From: Chitinophagales bacterium
GTDB lineage: Bacteria; Bacteroidota; Bacteroidia; Chitinophagales; Saprospiraceae
DNA: 64,000 bases
Direction: 5' to 3'
Assembly: GCA_013297745.1 (NCBI GenBank)
Contig: JAAFIM010000010.1
Span: 1 to 64,000, forward strand
Of the stretch, positions 1 through 8,886 are shown one piece after another. The first letter of the stretch is position 1; each line of letters begins with the position of its first letter. Under the pieces are notes generated by a model. The model did not search any database. It was not told the origin of the DNA and saw nothing but the letters and a program-made list of their open reading frames with translations. The translations under genes were made by a program, and so were the position numbers.

Positions 1-88
1 ACACCTTTTCCCATTCCGAACAGAGCAGTAAAGTCCCGCAGCGCCGATGGTACTAGAATTATCTGGGAGAGTAGGTTACCGCCAACCT
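1..88 (+). rRNA. rrf: 5S ribosomal RNA, 3' part (5' end outside window)
   Basis: The first bases contain the conserved 5S core (CCGAACAGAGCAGTAAAG-like segment, then GCGCCGATGGTACTA and GAGAGTAGGTTACCGCCA). About 25-30 bases of the 5' end are missing, so the window starts inside an rRNA operon transcribed on the + strand. The exact 3' end is approximate. A strong hairpin terminator follows. Confidence 0.9.
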
Positions 89-93
89 CATAT

Positions 94-120
94 AAAGCCT
101 ATCGCAAGATAGGCTTTTTT
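94..120 (+). terminator. Rho-independent terminator of the rRNA operon
   Basis: A 7-bp stem, GCCTATC/GATAGGC, closes a GCAA tetraloop and is followed by a T run. It lies directly behind the 5S rRNA. Confidence 0.85.
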
Positions 121-143
121 GTTTTACCATTTATCTGCCAATA

Positions 144-182
144 AAAAAGACCCCGTTCATACGCTGAACGAGGTCTTTTTTA
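144..182. terminator. Bidirectional terminator
   Basis: An 11-bp stem with one mismatch-free GACC..GGTC outer part, flanked by A on the left and T on the right. It serves the minus-strand gene ending at 183 and acts as a second stop for the rRNA operon. Confidence 0.75.
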
Positions 183-617
183 TTATTTTATATCCCAAAA
201 AGAATAACCACGCTGGAAATTCAAGTATAAGTTTTTAGCACTAATGCTGAATTGATACAAAGCTAAAATAAGAAAGCCCAACATAAAAATTCCCCCAAAT
301 ACCTTGAGCAGAAACCAAGAAAATCCTGTTAATAAGCCTAAACTCAAGCAGTAAATGCTCAAACAAACGAAAAGAGAAAATAATAAATAAGCAGTTATTA
401 GCTTTATTTGTTTTAGATAAGCTAATTTTTCCCAATTATTATGCTGTTTTACCATATATAAGGCATAAAATATCTGCCAACAGCTGATTAAAATTACCAT
501 ACAGCTTCCCAACATCAGTATATTGTCGGGGTAATGATAGGCTAAGATGCTGAATATAATCATTAGCCCTAATTGGATTAAAAAATCCCCTAATAGTCTT
601 ATTTTACTCGTCATCAC
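183..617 (-). CDS. Small integral membrane protein, function unknown
   Basis: The 144-residue product is almost entirely hydrophobic, with four likely membrane segments at about residues 9-28, 32-53, 70-95 and 100-123 separated by short basic loops. No catalytic or family motif was recognised. The gene stands alone on the minus strand between the rRNA operon and the secreted protein at 751-2046, and it ends in a bidirectional terminator. Two adjacent Met codons (617 and 614) could each be the start. The clean terminator and the hydrophobic pattern argue that it is real. Confidence 0.6.
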   Translation of the reverse strand: MMTSKIRLLGDFLIQLGLMIIFSILAYHYPDNILMLGSCMVILISCWQIFYALYMVKQHNNWEKLAYLKQIKLITAYLLFSLFVCLSIYCLSLGLLTGFSWFLLKVFGGIFMLGFLILALYQFSISAKNLYLNFQRGYSFWDIK

Positions 618-704
618 TCAATTTTTTTTATTATACAATAAAAAAGGTTGTTTTGTTCAAATTTTCTTAATAAAAATAAATATTTGCTTAGTGCCCATGC
701 TAAT

Positions 705-740
705 AAAAAAAGCTAATTTCTACAGAAATTAGCTTTTTGG
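705..740. terminator. Bidirectional terminator
   Basis: A perfect 10-bp stem, AGCTAATTTC/GAAATTAGCT, with a 4-base loop. A-rich sequence on the left and T-rich sequence on the right allow use by the minus-strand gene at 751-2046. Confidence 0.7.
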
Positions 741-750
741 GTATAAAACA

Positions 751-2046
751 TTAAGTTTTACGTTGTTTCTTTTTTGCAGCAGGAAATAAAACATTATTTA
801 ATATCAATCTATACCCAGCCGATTGGGGGTGTAAATTCAAATCTGTGGGCGGGTCCATAACGAAATGGCGATAATCTTCAGGGTCGTGACCACCATAAAA
901 ACTCCAAGTGCCTTTTTCAAAAGTTCCATGTATGTACCGAGCTTCTCCTTCAGCTTTATTCTCCCCTAAAATTAAAACATTTGATTTTATTTGGTTTTTT
1001 CGGAAAGCGGTTGTTTGCCCCATAAATCCCTTGACTTCGCGGGTATGGCATTGGGTAAGCATAGTAGGTATAGGGTCCCACTTGGCAGAAAAGTCAAATA
1101 AGGTAAAATAGTCTATATTCTCATTTACATTCCGCATAGGCGAAGTGGCAGTGGAAGCGTCAATAGTAGAAAATTCATATTGCATTGGGTCTTTTACTAA
1201 AGTAAAATTTTTAAATGCGAAAGTGTTTTCAAAATTTAATTTATTTTGGGCGTTGGGGTCGGCAGGGTCGCCATCAAACATATATTCACAAATATCTACA
1301 CCGTCAGCAGCTAAGGCTATATCATAACTATCTGTGGCTGAACACATTGCAAACATAAATCCCCCACCAGATACAAACTCTCTAATCTTTTTGACTACAG
1401 CTAGTTTGAGTTCTGAAACTTTTTGAAAACCGTGTTTTTTAGCCAAATTAGTCATTTGCGTTACGTGGTCTTTGTACCATACTTGCGCACTGTATTGAGC
1501 ATAAAATTTACCAAATTGCCCCGTAAAATCTTCGTGGTGCAAATGTAACCAATCATATTCTGCCAATTTTCCCCCCAATACTTCGCTGTCGTATATAATA
1601 GTGTAAGGAATTTCCGCATAAGTCAGCACCAGCGTTACCGCATCATCCCAAGGTTGAATATCTTTTCCTTGCGCGTCTTTTGTAGGGCTATAAACGGCAA
1701 CTTTAGGCGCAACTTCCAATTTTAACGCATCCATATTCACCTCTGGGTTGGCTATTTGGGCTAAAATGCTTTCGAATTTGGTATTGGGAATAACTTCGTA
1801 ACTTACCCCGCGCCGCTTACATTCGTCAGCAAAAACTTTGTTGTTGGTAAAAGCAAAACTCCCCCCACGATAGTTTAGCAACCAGTACGCCTCAATTTTT
1901 GCTTCCAAAACCCTGTAGGCTATGCCATAGGCTTTCATGTGGTTAGTTTGGCTTTCATCCATTGGTATTAGTATCGTTCCTTGCGATAATAGCCATTGAA
2001 CTCCCAAAACCAAATTTATAATAATTAAAATGGTTTTTCTCAACAT
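751..2046 (-). CDS. Conserved secreted Bacteroidota protein (family often labelled 'asparagine synthetase B')
   Basis: The start is taken at the Met encoded at 2046 because MLRKTILIIINLVLG is a good signal peptide ending near LLSQG. The upstream in-frame extension to 2115 is Lys/Asn/Tyr-rich and unlikely to be translated. The mature protein begins with ILIPMDESQTNHMKAYG, which I recall as the hallmark of a Bacteroidota family usually annotated asparagine synthetase B. It has no N-terminal Cys2 glutaminase and no SGGxDSS pyrophosphatase loop, so that name is not supported. A GGGFMFAMCSATDS stretch and the Rossmann-like middle resemble a class I glutamine-amidotransferase-like or ThuA-like fold. 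The substrate is unknown. It is probably periplasmic. Confidence 0.75.
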   Translation of the reverse strand: MLRKTILIIINLVLGVQWLLSQGTILIPMDESQTNHMKAYGIAYRVLEAKIEAYWLLNYRGGSFAFTNNKVFADECKRRGVSYEVIPNTKFESILAQIANPEVNMDALKLEVAPKVAVYSPTKDAQGKDIQPWDDAVTLVLTYAEIPYTIIYDSEVLGGKLAEYDWLHLHHEDFTGQFGKFYAQYSAQVWYKDHVTQMTNLAKKHGFQKVSELKLAVVKKIREFVSGGGFMFAMCSATDSYDIALAADGVDICEYMFDGDPADPNAQNKLNFENTFAFKNFTLVKDPMQYEFSTIDASTATSPMRNVNENIDYFTLFDFSAKWDPIPTMLTQCHTREVKGFMGQTTAFRKNQIKSNVLILGENKAEGEARYIHGTFEKGTWSFYGGHDPEDYRHFVMDPPTDLNLHPQSAGYRLILNNVLFPAAKKKQRKT

Positions 2047-2248
2047 ATTATTTGGATTTATTTTTTTATTTGTAAATTGTTGATAATAATAATACTTTAT
2101 TTGCAATAAACTCACTATTTTTGCAGTCTTAACAAAACATTAACGCGGTTTTTATCAATTAATAACCTTAAAATTTGGTTAATATATGTTTTGTAAAAAA
2201 TGATTATTAGTTTGGTTATTGCGTTAGGAGATTAGCATTTCTGTAAGC

Positions 2249-5047
2249 TTACATTTTTGCTTTCAAAAATTCCCCTGTATAAGATTCTTCAACGGCAAGT
2301 AATCCTTCTGGTTTGCCTTGATAAAGTAAATGCCCGCCGCGCTGCCCTCCATTTTTACCCAAATCTATAATATAATCAGCGCATTTTATCACATCCAAAT
2401 TATGTTCGATAACCAAAACGCTGTGCCCAGCCTCCACCAAAGCCTGAAAAGCGATTAATAGTTTTTGTATATCGTGAAAATGTAAACCTGTAGTGGGTTC
2501 GTCAAAGATGAAAAATATCCGCTCTTGGCTGTTTTGTTTGTTCAAAAAAGAGGCTAATTTTACCCTTTGCGCTTCGCCCCCTGATAGAGTGGTTGAAGAT
2601 TGACCCAAACCTACATAACCCAAACCGACCTGCTGTAAAGGTAAAATCAATTTTTTAATCTCGGGCTGGTCGCCAAAAAAATCTATAGCTTCATCCACGC
2701 TCATACTCAACACGTCGTAAATAGATTTGCCTTTGTATAAAACATCCAGCACTATTTTTTGAAAGCGTTTGCCCCCGCAATCTTCGCAGGTAAGGCGCAC
2801 ATCAGCCAAAAATTGCATACTTACCACCGTTTCGCCCTCGCCTTTGCAGGTTTCGCATCGGCCACCTTCTACATTGAAAGAAAAATGTTTAGCTTTAAAA
2901 TTGCTAACCTTGGCGAGTTGTTGTTCTGCAAATAATTTTCTGATGGCGTCATAAGCTTTGATATAAGTCACTGGGTTTGAACGAGAACTGCGCCCAATAG
3001 GTTGCTGGTTGACAAATTCCACGCGGGTTATTTTATCAAAATCGCCTTCAAAACTGCTAAAACCTATATTTCTAGTTTTGCCCCCTTGGATACTATCTAA
3101 TTTGATTTTTAATAGGGGATAAAGCAGTTGTTTTACGAGGGTAGTTTTGCCACTGCCCGAAACTCCTGTGATAACCGTGAATACATTGAGGGGGAAAATT
3201 ACATCTATGTTTTTTAGATTGTGTCTTGTTGCTCCTTTTATACTCAAAAATGAGGTAAAATCCCGTCTTAATTTGGGCAATTCTATGCGCATATCGCCGC
3301 GCATATATTGAGCGGTCAAACTTTCGGCTGCTTCTGTTTGTATGTTTTTATACGAGCCTGCATATACAATCTCCCCGCCATAAATACCCGCCGCTGGGCC
3401 TACATCCACCAAAAAATCAGCTTCTGCAATCACCTCTTCATCGTGTTCTACCACAACCACGGTATTGCCCAAGTCGCGCAGTTTTTTCAACACTTGCACC
3501 AAACGGCTCGTGTCTTTAGGGTGCAAACCTATACTGGGTTCATCCAATATATATAAAGAACTGGTCAAATTACTGCCCAAAGTGCGGGTTAAATGTATGC
3601 GTTGTACCTCTCCACCCGATAAAGTGGACGAAAGTCTATCCATAGACAAATAACCTAAGCCAATTTGAAGCATAAATTTTAATCGTAGTTTTAGCTCGTA
3701 TAAAATTCGCTTGGCTACCAACAAATCATATTCAGAAAGTTCGGTTTCTACCCTTTTTATAAATTTATACAGCAGCCGTGCTGGCATACGCCCAACTTGC
3801 CCTATATTTTTATCCAGAATTTTTACATACAAAGCTTCTTTTTTCAATCGGCTGCCTTTACAGCTTTTGCAGGTTGTTTTGCCACTGTAGCGGGACACTA
3901 AAACCCGATTCTGTATTTTTTGATTTTGAGACTTTAGTTCATCAAAAAAGCCATTTATACCAATCCATTGTTTATTGCCTTCCCACAAAAATTCTAGTTG
4001 GCTTTCGCTCAATAATTTATAAGGTTTATGTATAGAAAAGCTATTTTTGGCGGCTACGCTGATTAGTTTTTCTTTCCAACGGCTTACTTTTTCGCCGCGC
4101 CAGCAGATTACAGCATCTTCAAATATCGTTTTTTCTTTGTCGGGTACCACTTTTGCCTCATCGATGCCCATTACTTTTCCATAGCCTTCGCATACGGGGC
4201 AAGCGCCCAGCGAACTGTTGAAATTAAACATTTGCGGATGTGGCTCTTCAAACAAAATTCCGTCTAATTCAAATCGGTTGCTAAAAGCACGCTCTGTTTT
4301 GGGTTCAGAATCTACCACTATTATACAAGCGCCGTTGCCCTCCTGAAAGGCTAAATGGATAGAGTCTGCTACCCGCTTTTCTAATTCTTCGTCATTTGTT
4401 TCTATCAAAAATCGGTCAATTAGAATTTTTACCCGTTCTTTGGGGCGTTCTATAAATGGATTGTTGGCTAATAGTTTATCAATTTTTTGTTGCTCGCCAT
4501 CCAATAATACCCGCGTAAAACCTTTTTCTTGCAAATACTCCAACAGTTGTTTTAGGCTTTGGTGTTGGCGTATAACCACAGGCGCACACAAAAATATACG
4601 GGTTTCTCGCTCAAAACTAAAAATATATTCTAGTACATCATTTGTGGCATATTTTTTGACCAAATGCCCAGAAATAGGCGAATAGGTTTTGCCAATTCTA
4701 GCAAATAATAGCCGTAGATATTCATAAATTTCGGTTAAAGTCCCTACAGTAGAACGCGCGTTTTTATTCCCTACTCGCTGTTCTATGGCTATAGCTGGAC
4801 AAAGCCCTTTGATAAAATCCACTTCTGGCTTCTTCATTCTGCCCAAAAATTGCCTTGCGTAAGAAGACAAACTTTCTACATAACGTCTTTGCCCTTCAGC
4901 ATATAGGGTATCTATAGTGAGCGACGATTTGCCACTACCCGAAACGCCTGTGATTACAATTAGCTGATTGTGGGGTAGTTCTATCTCTACATTCTTTAGA
5001 TTGTTGGAACGCGCTCCTTTTATAAAAATAGATTTATTTTTTAACAT
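2249..5047 (-). CDS. uvrA: Excinuclease ABC subunit A (UvrA)
   Basis: UvrA is the DNA-damage-sensing ATPase of nucleotide excision repair and works with UvrB and UvrC in the cytoplasm. The 932-residue product has the full family length and two ABC modules. The first Walker A, GVSGSGKSSL, lies near residue 35 and the second, GVSGSGKTTL, near residue 630. Both halves carry the LSGGE signature (TLSGGEVQRIHL and TLSGGEAQRVKL) and a DEP Walker B. Zinc-binding Cys pairs occur at CPVCEGYG, CKSCKG and CETCKGEG/CEDCGG. The gene is monocistronic on the minus strand, with a near-consensus -7 element (TATCTTTC on the minus strand, 5065-5072) close upstream. Confidence 0.97.
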   Translation of the reverse strand: MLKNKSIFIKGARSNNLKNVEIELPHNQLIVITGVSGSGKSSLTIDTLYAEGQRRYVESLSSYARQFLGRMKKPEVDFIKGLCPAIAIEQRVGNKNARSTVGTLTEIYEYLRLLFARIGKTYSPISGHLVKKYATNDVLEYIFSFERETRIFLCAPVVIRQHQSLKQLLEYLQEKGFTRVLLDGEQQKIDKLLANNPFIERPKERVKILIDRFLIETNDEELEKRVADSIHLAFQEGNGACIIVVDSEPKTERAFSNRFELDGILFEEPHPQMFNFNSSLGACPVCEGYGKVMGIDEAKVVPDKEKTIFEDAVICWRGEKVSRWKEKLISVAAKNSFSIHKPYKLLSESQLEFLWEGNKQWIGINGFFDELKSQNQKIQNRVLVSRYSGKTTCKSCKGSRLKKEALYVKILDKNIGQVGRMPARLLYKFIKRVETELSEYDLLVAKRILYELKLRLKFMLQIGLGYLSMDRLSSTLSGGEVQRIHLTRTLGSNLTSSLYILDEPSIGLHPKDTSRLVQVLKKLRDLGNTVVVVEHDEEVIAEADFLVDVGPAAGIYGGEIVYAGSYKNIQTEAAESLTAQYMRGDMRIELPKLRRDFTSFLSIKGATRHNLKNIDVIFPLNVFTVITGVSGSGKTTLVKQLLYPLLKIKLDSIQGGKTRNIGFSSFEGDFDKITRVEFVNQQPIGRSSRSNPVTYIKAYDAIRKLFAEQQLAKVSNFKAKHFSFNVEGGRCETCKGEGETVVSMQFLADVRLTCEDCGGKRFQKIVLDVLYKGKSIYDVLSMSVDEAIDFFGDQPEIKKLILPLQQVGLGYVGLGQSSTTLSGGEAQRVKLASFLNKQNSQERIFFIFDEPTTGLHFHDIQKLLIAFQALVEAGHSVLVIEHNLDVIKCADYIIDLGKNGGQRGGHLLYQGKPEGLLAVEESYTGEFLKAKM

Positions 5048-5491
5048 TTTTGATTAATATGGGGGAAAGATACGCTTATTTTTTTATTTTATTATCTATA
5101 TAATCACTATTTAACACTTATTTTAACTTTTTGATACAAAATTTCACTAATAATAATATTTTTTTTATTGTTGGCATAGTTTTTGTAATAAATACATTAG
5201 CTTGGCAGTTATAAACCTTCACAACAAAAAAGAACCAAGTAGTTCAAAAAAAAATAATATCAAATTCAATCCCAACGGTAAAAAGTTCGGCGAATAAGCC
5301 TCAAAAACTATTCCAAAAACAGCCTTGGCTTGTAAATTTGAGCCATTAAGAAAAAAAACTTTTTTAAACAAAAAAACTAATTCAGCCTATCGTAACAGCT
5401 CTTTACACAACATTTTATTTCCAAGTCGCAAAATAATTTACATTCTGCGCAGGCATTTTATTATCTCGTTGTAGCTAAAATTTAAAGAGTT
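5048..5491 (+). other. Long intergenic region; probable leader of the sigma-factor gene
   Basis: These 444 bases hold no convincing ORF. The first third is very AT-rich and should contain the minus-strand uvrA promoter. The stretch from about 5165 (TTG.. then TAGTTTTTG near 5178) could be a plus-strand promoter, which would leave the sigma-factor mRNA with an untranslated leader of about 300 bases. I see no clear riboswitch fold and no terminator. Confidence 0.35.
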
Positions 5492-6073
5492 ATGCAAACT
5501 AATCTCTGCACTGACCGTGACCTTATACGCTTGTATATGGGCGGTAACGAACAAGCTTTTGAAACGTTGCTTAATCGCCACAAAAGCAAAATTTACGCTT
5601 CTATCTATACTTTTGTACGCGATAACGAAGCGGCCAACGATATTTTCCAAGAGACTTTTATCAAAGTAATTGATACCTTTCGCGCTGGTAAATACAACGA
5701 AGAAGGCAAATTTTTGCAGTGGGCTTTGCGCATTGCTTATAATCTCTGCGTGGATTGTTTTCGCAAGAATAAAAAACGCGCCACCGTAGCCCAAACCGAA
5801 GAGTTTGATATTTTTGATTTGCTCAAAAATGGCGAAAGTAGCGAAGAGGATAACATCATCCGCCAACAAACCCACAATACGCTTCGCCAACTATTGGATG
5901 TGCTGCCTCAAGAACAGCGCGAGGTTATCGTATTGCGCCATTTTGTGGATTTGACCTTCAAAGAAATAGCCGATTTGACCAATGTGAGTATCAACACCGC
6001 CTTGGGGCGTATGCGCTATGGATTGCTCAATATCCGCCGTATGATGAGCGATAAACAGATTTCTTTCCATTAG
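5492..6073 (+). CDS. RNA polymerase sigma factor, ECF-type sigma-70 family
   Basis: The 193-residue product has the two-domain ECF layout. Region 2 spans about residues 10-95 (YMGGNEQAFETLLNRH, DIFQETFIKVI with the conserved Q-E-T-F, then FLQWALRIAYNLCVDCFRK). Region 4 spans about residues 125-185 (LPQEQREVIVLRHFVDLTFKEIA followed by the helix-turn-helix NVSINTALGRMRYGLL). No anti-sigma gene lies next to it, which is unlike classical FecI/FecR pairs. Regulation may therefore act on its own expression through the long leader. A hairpin terminator follows immediately. Confidence 0.92.
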   Translation: MQTNLCTDRDLIRLYMGGNEQAFETLLNRHKSKIYASIYTFVRDNEAANDIFQETFIKVIDTFRAGKYNEEGKFLQWALRIAYNLCVDCFRKNKKRATVAQTEEFDIFDLLKNGESSEEDNIIRQQTHNTLRQLLDVLPQEQREVIVLRHFVDLTFKEIADLTNVSINTALGRMRYGLLNIRRMMSDKQISFH

Positions 6074-6083
6074 AAAATAGAAA

Positions 6084-6118
6084 AAAGCCTCAAACCGTAA
6101 TAGGAATGAGGCTTTGCT
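6084..6118 (+). terminator. Hairpin behind the sigma-factor gene
   Basis: The stem AAGCCTCA/TGAGGCTT lies 10 bases behind the stop codon. The T run is weak (TTTGCTGTTG). Confidence 0.5.
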
Positions 6119-6153
6119 GTTGTAACCCCAAACGAGAATTTAAAAATAAAATG

Positions 6154-6346
6154 TGTTTAGTAAGGTTTTACAAGGTAAAACAAGCAGCAATAATATAAGG
6201 CGCGCTCAATAGCGTGGGGTTTTACACCCCACGCGGCAATAAAAATTTTATCAAAATATATCATTTTTTTATTTGATTTCGTGCGTGGGGTATAAAACCC
6301 CACGCCATTGAGCTCGCAAACTGTACACAGTTTTTCTTACTAAACA
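6154..6346. repeat. Hairpin-rich intergenic element with TGTTTAGTAAG terminal inverted repeats
   Basis: This 193-bp segment has 11-bp terminal inverted repeats (TGTTTAGTAAG at 6154-6164, CTTACTAAACA at 6336-6346). Inside are two hairpins built on GCGTGGGG/CCCCACGC (6212-6234 and 6283-6305), and these are flanked by a wider inverted repeat, GCTCAATAGC/GCCATTGAGC. It has no ORF. The same GCGTGGGG hairpin pair recurs near 59033-59167, and the terminal motif recurs in the elements at 35362, 57190 and 63276. It looks like a non-autonomous, MITE-like element. It makes up most of the 366-bp gene-free interval 6074-6439. Confidence 0.7.
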
Positions 6347-6372
6347 TCTCTATAATATAAATAATCGCGTAC

Positions 6373-6405
6373 AAACCTATAAGGTTTTTAAAACCTTATA
6401 GGTTT
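6373..6405. repeat. Perfect palindrome / hairpin
   Basis: A nearly perfect 33-base palindrome with 15-bp arms (AAACCTATAAGGTTT and its complement) lies 35 bases past the stop codon of the TonB receptor. It could terminate that minus-strand transcript, but the T run is poor. It may instead be a separate short repeat. Confidence 0.45.
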
Positions 6406-6439
6406 AGCACACTAAAAAAGACGAATAAAAAATAAACCG

Positions 6440-8785
6440 CTAAAACGTGTGGCTATATTTTACCTGAAACGTGCGCGGTGCTTCCATACGCGCGGGGCGC
6501 AAAGTGTATTCGCGGTTGAGGAGATTATTTACCACAAAATTTATCCGTTGTTTGTCGTTGATTTTATACCCAGCGCGTAGGTCAAAAGTCCAATCACCGC
6601 GATTATGCGCCAATCTAAACTCGCTAAAATTGGGTACAATGCCGAATGAAAACAACAAATCAACGTGGTGTACATAGCTGTTAAAATTGGCCACACCGCC
6701 CACTATCCAACGCCCGAACAGTTCGGTTTCTGCATCCATACGGAAATTGTGCATACTTCTGTATTTCAACAGTTTGCGCACGTTCACAAAGTCGTTGTGT
6801 TCTATCCCTTTGCTAAAAGTTGTCCACAAAAAATTCATATAAGTGCCAATATCGCGCAAAGTGGTGTCGCTGGCTGTATTGACAGGGCAACTGTAAGTAT
6901 AACCGCCCCAAATGCGGAATGGCGTTTTGCCGATTAAACCCTCGCCTTGAGTGGAAAATTCCCAGCCTGCTACCCGCGCGTTGGCTACATTTACCGATTT
7001 AAACCCTAAACCTTCGGGATAACTGCCCAATTCAAATTCAACCATATCTTTGTACTCCATCCAGAAAAAAGCAGCGTCTGCATAAATGCGGAAGTTTTTG
7101 ATTTTCAACTGATGACGATAAGCAAATTCAGCCGACCAGCCAATTTCGGGGCGCAAATCTGGATTGGGGAAAATTCCCACATTTATACCCGCTTCTCCTG
7201 AAGGTGCGTTGATAAAACGCTCTGCCAACGAGGGAAAACGGAAACCTTGCCCGTAAGAACTGCGCAAAAAGTTGCTTTTGTTGATTTCCCAATTTGCCCC
7301 CAATCTAAACACAGGCGGCGCAGCGGTAAAAAATGTATCTATGAGAAAATTCTCTTGGCGAATACCCGCCGTGATGTTCAATTTATTAAAAAATTTCTTA
7401 TCTACTTGCGCATAAAATCCCGAAGAACTGCCCAAAAATAAAGCTCTATCTACATTAGGGTCTGTATCGAATAAAATGCTGTTGGCTCTGAAATGTTGGG
7501 TTAAATTGCCGGCTGTGATGATTAAATTATTGGCAAAAATGCGTTGAAATTGATACTCAAAACTGAATAAACTGCCTACACTTGGGGGATTGTCAGGTGC
7601 GCCACCACGCGGTTTGCTTATCATAAACCAACGCCCGCGAAAATCGTGTTTGTTGTTAAATTTATCGTAGGTGGTCAAATACGGGTCTAAAGTGAAAGAA
7701 ATATAGCGGTCGCGGGTATTGTCAGAAATAGGCACGTAAGCATTCCGACCCAAATCTTTGGCCAAGAAAAACGTTTCTATTTCGTGATACATTAGGTTGC
7801 TGTTCAAACCCAAAACGGTTTTCCCCCCCACTTTGGGCGTATATTTCAAATTGGTATTGATGCGAAATCTACGCTCGTCAAATTCTTTGATATAGCCGTT
7901 GGAAAGGTGAAAATTCCCCCCTAATACCAAGTCTAATTTTTTGCTAACTTTCGCCCGATGCGCAAAGAATGCGCCATAAAAAAGCGGTTGCCCGCCCAGG
8001 TTGGTTTTGGGGTCGTACCAACGCATACTATCCACGCGCGGCTGGTCGTAAACGCCTGAATATAAACTGAATGCAGTGTAAGGTTTGCCCTCTTTGGCAT
8101 AGGCTGTGCGCACGTTGATAACCCCATTTAGCGCACCCGAACCGTACAAAACTGAAGCTGAACCTTTGATAACTTCCACCTGTTCGGCGTTTTCTAAAGG
8201 TACAAAATTCCACTTCACATCGCTCAATTCTGCCGACAATAACAATTGCCCATCAACCAGAAAAGACACGCGACTACCCGCACCGTAAGCAAATCCCGAA
8301 CCGCCGCGAATACTCACTTGCCCGTCCATAATTTGCACCCCAGATACTTTTTTTACGGCTTCGTCCAAAGAGGTAATGTTGTTGTTTTCCAGCATTTTGG
8401 GGCTGATAACATCCACAGAAACGGTGCTTTCCTCCAATTTTTTCTCGTATTTGCCATCCGTTACAATAATCACATCACCCAAAGCGGGTTTAAGTTCAAT
8501 ATCCAAACTCAAGGGCGTTTTGCCGTCTGCGCTTATGTTTTTGCTAATGGGTTCAAACCCCACATAACTGAACGAAAGGGTATAATCGCCCGCTTCCAAA
8601 TTGAGTTCGTACAAACCGTTTTCGTCTGTAATCGTTCCCATATCGGTTTTTTCCACCAATATATTCACCCCGATTAAAACATCTTGATTATCAGCATCTT
8701 TTATCGTTCCCGTTAGGCGAGTTTGGGCTTGCAAATGGGTTATGAGTATAAAAAAATAGGCCACTAAACCCCAAAATTTGTTCAT
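6440..8785 (-). CDS. TonB-dependent outer-membrane receptor
   Basis: A 781-residue outer-membrane transporter. A signal peptide (about residues 1-20, ending LQAQ) precedes a carboxypeptidase-regulatory-like beta-sandwich (about 22-105, TRLTGTIKDADNQDVLIGVN). The plug follows (about 120-230: VDVISPKMLENN, VSIRGGSGFAYGAGSRVSFL, VEVIKGSASVLYGSGALNG). The rest is a 22-strand-type barrel ending in a C-terminal Phe (YSHTF) suited to BAM recognition. It is a single receptor, not a SusC/SusD pair, and no SusD-like gene follows. The ligand (iron chelate, vitamin or other) cannot be read from the sequence. It is divergent from the ATPase gene at 8887. Confidence 0.93.
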   Translation of the reverse strand: MNKFWGLVAYFFILITHLQAQTRLTGTIKDADNQDVLIGVNILVEKTDMGTITDENGLYELNLEAGDYTLSFSYVGFEPISKNISADGKTPLSLDIELKPALGDVIIVTDGKYEKKLEESTVSVDVISPKMLENNNITSLDEAVKKVSGVQIMDGQVSIRGGSGFAYGAGSRVSFLVDGQLLLSAELSDVKWNFVPLENAEQVEVIKGSASVLYGSGALNGVINVRTAYAKEGKPYTAFSLYSGVYDQPRVDSMRWYDPKTNLGGQPLFYGAFFAHRAKVSKKLDLVLGGNFHLSNGYIKEFDERRFRINTNLKYTPKVGGKTVLGLNSNLMYHEIETFFLAKDLGRNAYVPISDNTRDRYISFTLDPYLTTYDKFNNKHDFRGRWFMISKPRGGAPDNPPSVGSLFSFEYQFQRIFANNLIITAGNLTQHFRANSILFDTDPNVDRALFLGSSSGFYAQVDKKFFNKLNITAGIRQENFLIDTFFTAAPPVFRLGANWEINKSNFLRSSYGQGFRFPSLAERFINAPSGEAGINVGIFPNPDLRPEIGWSAEFAYRHQLKIKNFRIYADAAFFWMEYKDMVEFELGSYPEGLGFKSVNVANARVAGWEFSTQGEGLIGKTPFRIWGGYTYSCPVNTASDTTLRDIGTYMNFLWTTFSKGIEHNDFVNVRKLLKYRSMHNFRMDAETELFGRWIVGGVANFNSYVHHVDLLFSFGIVPNFSEFRLAHNRGDWTFDLRAGYKINDKQRINFVVNNLLNREYTLRPARMEAPRTFQVKYSHTF

Positions 8786-8834
8786 TATTAAAGCTATTTA
8801 GATAAAAAAATATATTTTTGCAGCAAAAACGGCA

Positions 8835-8842
8835 CAAAGTTA
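8835..8842 (-). promoter_or_regulatory. Candidate -7 element for the TonB receptor gene
   Basis: Minus-strand TAACTTTG matches the Bacteroidota TAnnTTTG -7 consensus about 50 bases upstream of the start codon. No clear TTTG -33 element is seen. Confidence 0.45.
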
Positions 8843-8886
8843 GCAGTTTTTGGTAAAAAAGAGTAAAAACGAAACTAAAATTCTAT

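Noticed and set aside
5438-5890. 150-codon minus-strand ORF opposite the sigma factor, considered as an antisense anti-sigma gene
   Set aside because: The sequence mirrors conserved sigma region 2 codons and shows no membrane helix or zinc-binding anti-sigma motif.
8246-8677. 143-codon plus-strand ORF inside the TonB receptor gene
   Set aside because: Antisense to conserved plug-domain codons; no supporting signal.
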